From contig JAJFGT010000277.1 in the NCBI GenBank assembly GCA_021776015.1, positions 1-13,301 of the forward strand: a stretch of DNA of 13,301 nucleotides, in the 5' to 3' direction. The DNA comes from Alphaproteobacteria bacterium. GTDB taxonomy: Bacteria; Pseudomonadota; Alphaproteobacteria; Micavibrionales; Micavibrionaceae. The position numbers and the translations under genes were made by a program. Shown here in pieces: positions 1 through 6,656 of the stretch (its first letter is position 1; the number at the start of each line of letters is the position of its first letter). Below the pieces are notes generated by a model. It saw only the letters and a program-made list of their open reading frames with translations. It searched no databases and was not told where the DNA came from.

Positions 1-97
1 GGTTAAGGAATGTATGGATTAATGATAAAACCTTTTAATATTAAACCCTCTATTGCAAGCTAATAAACTGGTTTTTTTAATTTAAATAATTTGGTTC
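1..97. other. Short non-coding left edge
   Basis: This is AT-rich sequence downstream of the last minus-strand gene. I see no gene start, no clear GC-rich hairpin followed by a T-run on the minus strand, and no RNA gene. A 12-base AT palindrome (TTTAATATTAAA, 34-45) is present, but such palindromes are expected by chance in sequence this AT-rich. Confidence 0.5.
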
Positions 98-565
98 TTA
101 ATGTTGATAAGAATCTCTATATTCGTTTAATTTTTTTGCGAATTCTACAGATGTATGGCTCATAGATATAAAAAAACTATAGGGGAGAATCTTAGTATTA
201 CCGTTTTTCAAATATAGTTTCATCAAATAGTCTCCACGTATTGGGAGCATTTCAATATGATTGATATCTGACCATTTAAAGAATTTTTTAAAGACAGATG
301 CAAAAACATATCCTAAACCGTCTCTATTAATATAAACACTACTCCAATAGGGATTGGCTAAAAATGGATAGATAAATAAAAAAAATGAAAATATAAGTAT
401 AGTTAGATCGTTGTCAACTATTCCCACAATAAAGAAAATAGATGCCAGGACAGCTAAAATAATAAAAAGTACATAAGATGATGTATTCAACTTACTGATA
501 ATAATTTTATTATTATCAAGTTGTTCAGGTAAATTTAAATTCCACCAAGCTTTATTTGTACCCAT
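98..565 (-). CDS. Small two-helix membrane protein, possible PH-like C-terminal domain
   Basis: I do not recognise the family. The 155-residue product starts at ATG and has a polar N-terminus. Two adjacent hydrophobic segments follow at about residues 31-50 and 54-71, forming a helical hairpin. A soluble region of alternating strands (about 74-150) ends in a short helix. This arrangement (two helices, then a strand-rich domain with a late helix) resembles bacterial membrane proteins with PH-like domains, but that is inference from shape, not a motif match. The gene lies 26 bp downstream of the MarR-like regulator on the same strand, with no clear Shine-Dalgarno sequence, so it is probably co-transcribed and read from the same promoter. 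A direct link to the secretion system is not shown. It could be cargo. Confidence 0.7.
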   Translation of the reverse strand: MGTNKAWWNLNLPEQLDNNKIIISKLNTSSYVLFIILAVLASIFFIVGIVDNDLTILIFSFFLFIYPFLANPYWSSVYINRDGLGYVFASVFKKFFKWSDINHIEMLPIRGDYLMKLYLKNGNTKILPYSFFISMSHTSVEFAKKLNEYRDSYQH

Positions 566-591
566 TTTGTAATAGCTACTTTATAAAATTT

Positions 592-978
592 CTAAAAACA
601 TCCTTGGATTTTTTTCAAGAAATTATGCCCTTTTTGAGTAAGGTACAGTTCTTTTTTTCTACGCTCTTCTTTGGAAACTTTAATCTCAATAAGGTTGTAA
701 GGGCGTCCATTGGCACGATGCTCTGAAAGGGCTCCGACAATACGTGAGATTGTAGAAAGAGGTAAATTCATTTTACTTGCAAGCTCTGTAAGAGATAAAC
801 CTGGATTAAGTGAGATAATCCCCAAAGATAAAGCATGTTGAATTGGGAATTCAGAATTTAGAGATCTCAAAATTTCCATGGTTTCTATAAACGATTCAAT
901 TTGTTCTTGTCCGACATTTGTGTCTGAAATATCTTTTGAATCCGCTGAAGGTTGCTGTATTTTATGTTGTATACTCAT
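592..978 (-). CDS. MarR-like winged-helix transcription regulator
   Basis: The 128-residue product has a disordered polar N-terminus (1-25) and a helix (about 28-42). A winged helix-turn-helix follows: an LSLTELASKMNLP-type helix-turn (61-73), a recognition helix around LPLSTISRIVGAL (72-84), and a charged wing (about 93-114, NLIEIKVSKEERRKKELYLT) leading to TQKGHNF, as in MarR-family proteins. It is shorter than typical MarR (about 140-150) and has little room for the usual C-terminal dimerisation helix. Start ATG at 978 follows a good promoter (1012-1039) and a palindrome at the expected transcription start, so autoregulation is likely (inferred). It is downstream of icmT but separated by 109 bp and has its own promoter. 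It may control the transfer operon, itself and the membrane gene after it, or all of these. Family assignment is fairly secure; target is unknown. Confidence 0.8.
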   Translation of the reverse strand: MSIQHKIQQPSADSKDISDTNVGQEQIESFIETMEILRSLNSEFPIQHALSLGIISLNPGLSLTELASKMNLPLSTISRIVGALSEHRANGRPYNLIEIKVSKEERRKKELYLTQKGHNFLKKIQGCF

Positions 979-991
979 GTTATCTGCTTTT

Positions 992-1005
992 TTAATTGAA
1001 ATTAA
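992..1005. promoter_or_regulatory. Operator-like palindrome upstream of the MarR-like gene
   Basis: TTAATTGAAATTAA is a perfect inverted repeat of two 6-base arms around a 2-base centre. It lies 13 bp upstream of the regulator start codon and immediately downstream of the predicted -10 box, so it would cover the transcription start. That is the usual place for a dimeric winged-helix repressor to bind for negative autoregulation. AT-only palindromes arise by chance in AT-rich DNA, so position is the main support. Confidence 0.4.
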
Positions 1006-1011
1006 GGTTTC

Positions 1012-1039
1012 GGTATAGTATTTACATACAGAATGTCAA
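1012..1039 (-). promoter_or_regulatory. Sigma70-type promoter for the MarR-like gene
   Basis: On the minus strand, a perfect -35 box TTGACA (1034-1039) is followed by a 16-base spacer and a -10 box TATACC (1012-1017). Transcription would start near 1005, about 27 bases before the ATG at 978. The -35 match and spacing are good; the -10 matches consensus at four of six positions. This indicates that the regulator and the membrane gene behind it can be transcribed separately from the dot operon. Confidence 0.55.
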
Positions 1040-1087
1040 GGGAAATATTTTCATATTTTTTTAAGAAGATAAAATTATGTTTTATTC

Positions 1088-1390
1088 TCAACCATAATCT
1101 TTGAAGGGATGTTTTCTAAATGTCATAAGAGCAGGGCGCTCATCTCCACTAATAAAAAGTCTAAAACGACGCATTGCTGAACTAAATGTAAGACCATTTT
1201 TTTCTAATATCCAGAAAAGAAACGTTGATGCTGCTACAAAAAATAGTGTAATCCATCGTGCATATAATAATAAGAAGAAAAAAGCTAAAGAGGCGCGTGC
1301 ATCAAAGGCAAAGAATCGAACAGGACGCATGGAATTTCTCCATTTCCAATCAATCTGATCTTTTACTTCGAGGATTTCTTGTCCGGCCAT
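1088..1390 (-). CDS. icmT: IcmT/TraK-like type IVB secretion protein
   Basis: IcmT is a small inner-membrane protein of Dot/Icm systems; the IncI equivalent is TraK. The product (100 residues from ATG 1390) has the typical layout: a short polar N-terminus with W-K-W-R, then RPVRFFAFDARA leading into a hydrophobic region of two closely spaced helices (about 32-63), then a basic stretch with SAMRRFRLFISGDERPA and a short hydrophilic tail. It follows dotB, the same order (dotD-dotC-dotB-icmT / traH-I-J-K) seen in known IVB loci, which supports the call. A TTG at 1402 would add four residues (MYKT), but ATG 1390 is preferred; neither has a convincing ribosome site. The family is slightly shorter in Legionella (about 86 residues). 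Confidence 0.75.
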   Translation of the reverse strand: MAGQEILEVKDQIDWKWRNSMRPVRFFAFDARASLAFFFLLLYARWITLFFVAASTFLFWILEKNGLTFSSAMRRFRLFISGDERPALMTFRKHPFKDYG

Positions 1391-1462
1391 CGTTTTATAC
1401 AATCATTTTAAATTACTGTGTCTATATTTATACCATATAAATGTTAGCAAATGGTTTAAATA

Positions 1463-2620
1463 TTATTCTCCGCTTCCACCGCCCGTTAGAAGAAGGTAAT
1501 AGCGTTTATTAATAACACCTGCTTCGAATTCTATTGTTGCAGATGTTGTCATTGTCTGGCCGTAGAGTGGAATGAGGCGTTGAATTTCATTTGCCCAATT
1601 ATTTATATCCATATCTAGAAGCTTCTCTCTTATTTCCTCTGGAAAAGCCATCCATTCTCTAACACCAATTCGTCCTCCACCCTCACGAGGCACTAGAACT
1701 TGTGTGACAATGAGACGTAGTGTTTCCATGAGAGAGTAGGCACGCTCTGTTCGTTCATCTTTTTCAAAGGATGAAATCATCCTTTTTATAGTCGATGAAA
1801 CACCTGTTGTATGCGTTGTTGTATAAACAGCATGTCCTGTTTGTGCAGCTTCGATAGCAGCCGATATAGTTTCTTTATCTCGTGCTTCTCCGATAAGAAT
1901 AACATTGGGTTTTCGGCGTAAAGCATTTCGAACACCAGCTGAAAAATCTGGAAGGTGTCGAGGAATTTCAGTTTGAGCAACAAGAGAACGAGGGCTTTTT
2001 ATAGAATCATAGGTGAATTCGATGGGAGACTCATAAGTTAACATCTTTCCACAGCCATGAGGGCGCTCAAGAAGCATACGGTTTCCCGCGGCAAGAAGTG
2101 TTGATTTTCCAGAGCCTGTAGGCCCTGTAATGATAACCATGCCTTGACGAGGACTCCAAGCATCTATAATCGCCTGTTCTACCCCTAGATCGGAAAGATA
2201 AGGGGGGTCTGTAGGAAGTGAACGCATTGTGATCTGTGCTGCATCCCGTCCTTTTGCTTGAATAGCTGTGATGTTGACACGAAAGCGAACACGACTATAT
2301 CGATCAGGGCGTATTTCGTAGGATATATCTAAGTCTTTTGCCGAAGCTAGACGTGCTGGTGCGTCTGCACCATAAATCTTAGAAAGGAAAGATATCATAT
2401 CCGAAGAGTCCATTGCTCTATAGGTCGCAGGATATAAAACACCAGATATGTCATTATAGATAGGGCGATCAGTTTGTATTGTAATATCAGAGGAACCTTG
2501 TTTCACGCACCATTCAAGAAGGGCATCGACATGTTCTTCCCGAAAACGATCAGGTTCATCTGGATAAACAATTCCTGATACATCGCCTTTAAGAAGGCTT
2601 ATCGGCTTACGGGTTGCCAT
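1463..2620 (-). CDS. dotB: DotB/TraJ, type IVB secretion ATPase (PilT/VirB11-like)
   Basis: DotB is the cytoplasmic hexameric ATPase that docks on the inner face of the Dot/Icm machine and powers transfer. The 385-residue product matches the usual size. An N-terminal domain (about 25-150) precedes the RecA-like domain with Walker A GPTGSGKS (166-173), an Asp-box-like TYESPIEFTYDS (195-206), Walker B ILIGEARD (241-248) and the His box TGHAVYTTTHT (261-271). All are intact, so an active enzyme is expected. ATG 2620 begins MATRKPI and overlaps the end of dotC by 22 bp, suggesting translational coupling. PilT-family pilus retraction ATPases share these motifs, but the dotD-dotC-dotB-icmT order decides in favour of DotB. 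Confidence 0.95.
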   Translation of the reverse strand: MATRKPISLLKGDVSGIVYPDEPDRFREEHVDALLEWCVKQGSSDITIQTDRPIYNDISGVLYPATYRAMDSSDMISFLSKIYGADAPARLASAKDLDISYEIRPDRYSRVRFRVNITAIQAKGRDAAQITMRSLPTDPPYLSDLGVEQAIIDAWSPRQGMVIITGPTGSGKSTLLAAGNRMLLERPHGCGKMLTYESPIEFTYDSIKSPRSLVAQTEIPRHLPDFSAGVRNALRRKPNVILIGEARDKETISAAIEAAQTGHAVYTTTHTTGVSSTIKRMISSFEKDERTERAYSLMETLRLIVTQVLVPREGGGRIGVREWMAFPEEIREKLLDMDINNWANEIQRLIPLYGQTMTTSATIEFEAGVINKRYYLLLTGGGSGE

Positions 2621-3501
2621 TCTTTTGCTCCAGAGATAAAGACAGATTTTCCCGTTATTTCAACAGCACGATCTCCTATACGCATTTCACCAGTTTCTTT
2701 TGTAATTCCACGATCTGTCTGTAAAGCATAAGGTGGAGAGACAATATTCTGTGCAAGTAATTTTCTATATCGAATCATGCCTTCATAATCAGCAATAAGG
2801 GTATTAAGGTCCTCTTGGAATATTTCGTCAGCTTGGGTATACCCTTCTGTCCATCCCATATCAGTATGAGCTTCCCATATAGAAATTTCTTCATCGTTTT
2901 TAGGTAGTAAAATAGAGGGAGGATCAGAAACTTCACCCCAGTCTCTTTCAAGATATTGTCTCCATGATCGAGCTGTAGAAACAAATTTAGCATTCTTATT
3001 GATATTATAAATTGTGTCTGAAACAGCAGCTCTTTGTCCATCCCCTTCAATAATCATAGCATCAAGCGATTCAGATATAATAGGTGGCTCAATGGTAAAA
3101 CCAGATGGAGCAGGAATTAAAAGCTGAGAAAAATTAAAGACTTTATCAAGATACGCTGCTCTTGTTTTTAGATCAGCTCTAATTTGATGGGTACGAAAAG
3201 AAAGCCCTGCGCGTGCTCCATATGAAACGGCAGCTTCTTTAAGAGCGTCTAATCTGATATCTAAAGGTAGAACTTTTTCTCCCTCTCCCAAAGGTCCTGT
3301 GTATCTTTTGCTTGATATTTCGTGGAGTGTAGGTGGCTTTGGAGATCCAGCTAAATTTGCCTCGAAGCTTGTATTTGAGTTTGCAACACTTGCTTTCATC
3401 GGAAGAGCTAGGGGGGTTGCTATAAGAAGGCCTGTGGCTATGCATAGAGTCAGTGTGGACTTATACATTCCTTTTGATACAAAACTTTTTGTTATCATCA
3501 T
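2599..3501 (-). CDS. dotC: DotC/TraI, outer-membrane core component
   Basis: DotC works with DotD to place the DotH ring at the outer membrane in Dot/Icm systems. The 300-residue product has the DotC pattern: LRLDALKEAA-type helix with YGARAGLSFR (about 93-103), a FNFSQLL region, PPIISES, SWRQYL with WGE, ILLP, and GWTEGYTQADEIFQEDL followed by a GMIRYRKLL segment. An N-terminal signal sequence is visible (hydrophobic core about 16-34, possible signal peptidase site after KASVA). Unlike Legionella DotC, a lipoprotein, no lipobox is present: the only early cysteine (C20) sits at the start of the hydrophobic core after leucine. ATG 3501 (MMITK) is used here; the in-frame ATG twelve codons on (MYKSTL) is an equally plausible start. 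It begins 21 bp after dotD and overlaps dotB. Confidence 0.93.
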   Translation of the reverse strand: MMITKSFVSKGMYKSTLTLCIATGLLIATPLALPMKASVANSNTSFEANLAGSPKPPTLHEISSKRYTGPLGEGEKVLPLDIRLDALKEAAVSYGARAGLSFRTHQIRADLKTRAAYLDKVFNFSQLLIPAPSGFTIEPPIISESLDAMIIEGDGQRAAVSDTIYNINKNAKFVSTARSWRQYLERDWGEVSDPPSILLPKNDEEISIWEAHTDMGWTEGYTQADEIFQEDLNTLIADYEGMIRYRKLLAQNIVSPPYALQTDRGITKETGEMRIGDRAVEITGKSVFISGAKEWQPVSR

Positions 3502-3522
3502 GATTTTTATTTCTGCTTTATA

Positions 3523-4032
3523 TTATAAAGGGTCAAGCTGTGAAAGAAGAGATCTATATTTCAGTACAACAATTTTTTGTTTTGAGTCAATATGTACATC
3601 TGCACGAGTACCAAGTTGTAGCCCGATACTTCTAAAAACATCGAAGAGAGGTTTGTTTTCTATATCAAGGGAGACGACGATATCGTTTGCAGGAGCCTCT
3701 CCTAAAACAGAGAATTTGTAACTGGCTCTATCGCTCACAGTTTTTAAAATATTTTCAGCAGGACCAACCCAATTGACACTAATCCCTCGTTTAAGCTCAG
3801 CAGGAATTTTTGTAATGGGTTGTTCAACGGCAGCAGGGGTGCGTGTTTGTTCAATGGCAGCCAAAGTTTCAAGTGCTGTTGATGCTCTGTCAGCGGCTTG
3901 TGCCAGCATAAGGGAAACTTTATCAGGATCTGCAACAACCTGAGGGTTGTTGTAAAACTCTTTTTTTGTAGAGCAAGCACCTAAGATCAAGAGAGAAACG
4001 GTAAGAGTAAAAAGTAAATTATTTTTTTTCAT
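3523..4032 (-). CDS. dotD: DotD/TraH outer-membrane lipoprotein
   Basis: DotD is an outer-membrane lipoprotein whose C-terminal domain resembles secretin N-domains and which helps localise DotH. The start chosen is ATG 4032, giving 169 residues, close to the usual DotD length (about 163). It begins MKKNNLLF with a hydrophobic core and a clear lipobox LGAC (C20), then a linker. A domain of alternating strands and helices (about 80-165) contains GISVNWVGPAENIL, SYKFSVLG and DIVVSLDIENKPLFDVFRSI, typical of secretin N/STN-like folds. An upstream GTG at 4092 would add 20 residues before the signal peptide and is unlikely. No strong ribosome site is visible. It lies downstream of the transglycosylase and 21 bp before dotC. 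Confidence 0.9.
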   Translation of the reverse strand: MKKNNLLFTLTVSLLILGACSTKKEFYNNPQVVADPDKVSLMLAQAADRASTALETLAAIEQTRTPAAVEQPITKIPAELKRGISVNWVGPAENILKTVSDRASYKFSVLGEAPANDIVVSLDIENKPLFDVFRSIGLQLGTRADVHIDSKQKIVVLKYRSLLSQLDPL

Positions 4033-4128
4033 CAGAGTAAGCCAAATTTCGTTTATAATAGAATTCGTTGTATGATTATCGCCAATCTTCACACAGAAGA
4101 CAAGAAACCTTTTTATTTTTTTTATTTT

Positions 4129-4539
4129 TTATTGGCCGACATTGATAAGGCCTTGTTCTTTCATTGCATTATATACTTTCTTTCTGTATCGATTTCCTAG
4201 CGATGGCGTTCGAGAATGGTAATAGGCAATTGATCGAGAGAGTGATTGTGTTTCACTTATATGTTTTCTAAGAATCCAAGCGGATACACCTAAGTTTGTA
4301 CAAGCATCATTTTGTATCCATGTTTTTGCGGTATGTTCGCTCACCCCCCAATGTCCAGCGAGCTGAGGAACCCATAATGTATTAATCTGCATAAGTCCTA
4401 AATCAGATGTTCCATTAGTATTATTGACGCTTTGTCCAATTGTTCCTCCCTCAACGCTTAAAATTCCAATCATAACAGCAGGAGGGATATTATATGTCTG
4501 TGCTGCCAATAGTAAGCATGCGGCAATAACCTTTGTCAT
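4129..4539 (-). CDS. Lytic transglycosylase (SLT, TrbN/VirB1-like)
   Basis: Transfer-system transglycosylases cut glycan strands so that the channel can cross the cell wall. The 136-residue product is an SLT fold: an N-terminal helix followed by NIPPAVMIGILSVEGG, with the likely catalytic glutamate at E30, then NNTNGTSDLGLMQINTLW (about 39-56; G-L-M-Q-I-N at 48-53), NLGVSAWILR (82-91) and AYYHSRT (105-111). EGG in place of the common ES plus N-x-N-G-x-x-D-x-G-x-M-Q-I-N is the pattern of conjugation enzymes such as TrbN (recalled family pattern). The hydrophobic start looks like the first fold helix rather than a cleavable signal, so export is unclear. Start ATG 4539 overlaps the preceding stop by four bases (ATGA), indicating translational coupling. 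Confidence 0.88.
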   Translation of the reverse strand: MTKVIAACLLLAAQTYNIPPAVMIGILSVEGGTIGQSVNNTNGTSDLGLMQINTLWVPQLAGHWGVSEHTAKTWIQNDACTNLGVSAWILRKHISETQSLSRSIAYYHSRTPSLGNRYRKKVYNAMKEQGLINVGQ

Positions 4540-5534
4540 TCTTCTGGGCTTTCTTCTTTCTTTTTCTTGCTAAAGAAGGACATTGGGTTTTCTGAACTTT
4601 GTGAGGCCACAGCCTCTTCAGGTGCTGGTATTTCTACCTTTTCAGGAGAATTTTTTTCTGGTTCTTCCTGTATTTCAGGCTCTTTGGTTATTTCGATGGA
4701 AGGGGATATATTTGTTTGTTCTGTTGTATTGGAAGACTCTATCATTGATCCCACGAGAGCTTTTAGCATATCTATACGTTGCTCAAAAAGAGTCCAGACA
4801 TTATCAACGGAAATAGGATTCGCTTCTCTTTCTTTATCTCCCATCGCCATAATGCGTGCCATTTCAGAGAAATGGCATTGACTATAAATCATAATCACTG
4901 TGTTGAAAATACCCGTATAAGTTGTAGCATCATTTGATATATTTTCAGGCATGGTTTTTATAATATCATCAACATTTTTTTGAATTCTTTGAATAACTTT
5001 TTTAAGTAATTTTTCAGGTGCTTCTCCGAATGGAAACGCAGCGACAGCGTTTATAAGAGGTGTTGTACTCATAATATTCTGTAGGGAGTTTTGTGTCTTA
5101 TCCTGAGCTGCTGTATTAGCGGGTAATTTTTCTAATCGAGAGGCACCTTCTTGCAAGGAGGAGAAATTATTTGAAAATGTGCTCAGTGTTTCAAAATATA
5201 AGACAATTTTTTCAATATCATCTTCTTTAGGAATTTGACCGGTAAGTTGATATAAGTTTGAAACAACAGGGCTTACAATAGCAGCTAAGCTGACCTGCAG
5301 GTCATCCAAATCAGGATCATTTGTTCCTAGATCAAGCTTTTCTGAGACTGAAGAACTTACTTTTGTAATTTTTGTCAAAAGTTTTGCAATAATTTCTGCT
5401 TGTTCAGCATCTGTTGGAAGGTTTGTGGCTTGTCCTGTCATAATAGCTCTCGCTGAGACATCGTTGACAGATGCAAATAGGGGAAGACCAATTTTTTCAA
5501 AAAGTTGAAGTAAGAATCTATTTTTATTGTTCAT
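4536..5534 (-). CDS. Unrecognised helical protein with acidic/basic tail and DotL-like tail motif
   Basis: I do not recognise the family. The 332-residue product has no signal peptide and no convincing membrane helix; most of residues 1-265 looks alpha-helical. A disordered tail (about 268-332) is rich in Glu, Pro and Lys and ends in a basic patch, then an acidic terminus. The tail holds PMSFFSKKK (317-325), nearly identical to PMGFFSKKK in the tail of DotL in this window. It therefore probably stays in the cytoplasm, possibly as part of the coupling complex or as an adaptor, but that is inference. Start ATG 5534 is 31 bp after the DsbC-like gene, and the end overlaps the transglycosylase start by four bases, so it is a true operon member. 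Confidence 0.85.
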   Translation of the reverse strand: MNNKNRFLLQLFEKIGLPLFASVNDVSARAIMTGQATNLPTDAEQAEIIAKLLTKITKVSSSVSEKLDLGTNDPDLDDLQVSLAAIVSPVVSNLYQLTGQIPKEDDIEKIVLYFETLSTFSNNFSSLQEGASRLEKLPANTAAQDKTQNSLQNIMSTTPLINAVAAFPFGEAPEKLLKKVIQRIQKNVDDIIKTMPENISNDATTYTGIFNTVIMIYSQCHFSEMARIMAMGDKEREANPISVDNVWTLFEQRIDMLKALVGSMIESSNTTEQTNISPSIEITKEPEIQEEPEKNSPEKVEIPAPEEAVASQSSENPMSFFSKKKKEESPEE

Positions 5535-5565
5535 AGTATTTAAAAAATCCGATTATTTTTATTGT

Positions 5566-6495
5566 TTATTGGAGATCATTCAAGAGTAAATCAAGGTCTT
5601 TAGGAGCCCCTCTGACGATTTTAATTTCACCATTTTTATTCTTATAAACAATAAACGGTGTTACGTCTAATCCCCAATCTTGCATGAGGGACATATTTTT
5701 CTGTACTTTTTGTATGTTGAGGCTCTTATCAACGGGGAGGGCAAATTCATCCCCATCGATATGGTCAAAAAATGTTTTTTGAGGTGTCGGTGATTCAATC
5801 AATTTTACGGCTTCATAAAGACTTTCTTCTCCCATAATTCCAACAGGGAGAAGGCGTGTTCTGATTTGACCTTTTTCATAGGCACCAGATTCTCTGAGGT
5901 TTGTAATGAATTTATGGCAGTGTGGGCATTCTGGATCAATAAAAGCATAGATGAGGGGTGCCGTGCTTTGTCCGATTTCTACCCAATCTCCCGCTTGTAC
6001 TTTAGAAAAAAGTTTTTGGGAGGGAGAATCTGGAGAAGAAACAGCGGGAGCAGGTGTTGGGTTTTTAGAGGGAGAAAATGTTTGTGCTAAATCATTTTTA
6101 AAGTGATAATTCGGTACCTGTTCTGTAGGGTTAGCAGATTGTTGAGGAATTATAGACTGTTGTTGTGGGCTTAAATAAGAAGGATTTGCTTTGAGAAAAC
6201 GATCTAATTGTCCTGTGGTGATTAATTGTCCTGTACGATCCAAAAGAAGTCCAACAATATAGGCCTCTTGATTTGGTGTGACATATACATATTGTCGTGT
6301 TCCACCTTTTACAGCCATCCATCCATTTAACCCTAGATCATTTCCTAGATAATGAATTTCAGCACCTGCGTTAGCAAGGGTTTGTACATAGTCTGGGAGA
6401 GGTTGTTGAAGAGGTGATTGTGCAACTGCGGGAGGCGTGATAATACTCACACAAGAAAGAATGAGTAGGCTATAGACAAGAAAGCGTTTCATCAT
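5566..6495 (-). CDS. TrbB/DsbC-like periplasmic thiol-disulfide protein
   Basis: It resembles the IncI transfer protein TrbB, a periplasmic DsbC-like disulfide isomerase. The 309-residue product has a signal peptide (hydrophobic core about 6-19, cleavage likely after AVAQ). A DsbC-type N-terminal domain (about 32-103) contains AGAEIHYLGNDLG and YVYVTPNQEAYIVG. A long Gln/Pro/Ser-rich linker (about 104-165) leads to a thioredoxin fold with active site DPECPHCHKF (CPHC 190-193) and the cis-proline loop VTPF (T279-P280). The catalytic residues are all present. The linker is longer than in ordinary DsbC. Starts at ATG 6495 or the adjacent ATG 6492. It appears to be the first gene of the operon running to icmT. 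Likely clients are cysteine-containing periplasmic proteins of the system, for example the six-cysteine prepilin-like protein. Confidence 0.88.
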   Translation of the reverse strand: MMKRFLVYSLLILSCVSIITPPAVAQSPLQQPLPDYVQTLANAGAEIHYLGNDLGLNGWMAVKGGTRQYVYVTPNQEAYIVGLLLDRTGQLITTGQLDRFLKANPSYLSPQQQSIIPQQSANPTEQVPNYHFKNDLAQTFSPSKNPTPAPAVSSPDSPSQKLFSKVQAGDWVEIGQSTAPLIYAFIDPECPHCHKFITNLRESGAYEKGQIRTRLLPVGIMGEESLYEAVKLIESPTPQKTFFDHIDGDEFALPVDKSLNIQKVQKNMSLMQDWGLDVTPFIVYKNKNGEIKIVRGAPKDLDLLLNDLQ

Positions 6496-6531
6496 AAAAA
6501 TTATCCATCTGTTTTTTGTTAAATCTATGTG

Positions 6532-6560
6532 ATCTTAGGCATAAATTTTATGAAATTCAA
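6532..6560 (-). promoter_or_regulatory. Candidate promoter for the trbB-like to icmT operon
   Basis: On the minus strand a -35-like TTGAAT (6555-6560) is followed by exactly 17 bases and a -10-like TAAGAT (6532-6537). Each box matches consensus at four of six positions. Transcription would begin about 30 bases before the ATG. It lies in the 161-bp divergent gap with lemA, which must also hold a plus-strand promoter; I found no convincing plus-strand pair. Confidence 0.35.
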
Positions 6561-6643
6561 AGGATAATTCTAGGATAACCACGAAAAACCTTTAACTCAT
6601 GGATATATTTTTGTAAGCTTAGCCTAAATATAGAAAATTTTAG

Positions 6644-6651
6644 AAAGAGGA
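6644..6651 (+). promoter_or_regulatory. Strong Shine-Dalgarno site for lemA
   Basis: AAAGAGGA ends five bases before the ATG at 6657. This is one of the clearest ribosome binding sites in the window; most of the dot/icm genes have weak or absent ones. It fixes the lemA start. Confidence 0.7.
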
Positions 6652-6656
6652 TTATT

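Noticed and set aside
34..45. TTTAATATTAAA palindrome as an operator
   Set aside because: It is at the downstream edge, away from any start codon, and is expected by chance in such AT-rich DNA.
1101..1358. Plus-strand open frame across the IcmT-like gene
   Set aside because: It lies wholly inside a well-matched minus-strand gene, is full of Lys and Arg from a reversed hydrophobic gene, and has no family features.
3299..3721. Plus-strand open frame of 140 codons across dotC and dotD
   Set aside because: It spans the ends of two clear minus-strand genes that have strong family matches.
4033..4092. GTG start adding 20 residues to DotD
   Set aside because: It would place a polar extension in front of a complete lipoprotein signal; ATG 4032 gives the normal family length.
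6496..6656. Plus-strand promoter for lemA
   Set aside because: Several weak -35/-10-like pairs exist in this AT-rich gap, but none has both fair matches and proper spacing, so none is called.
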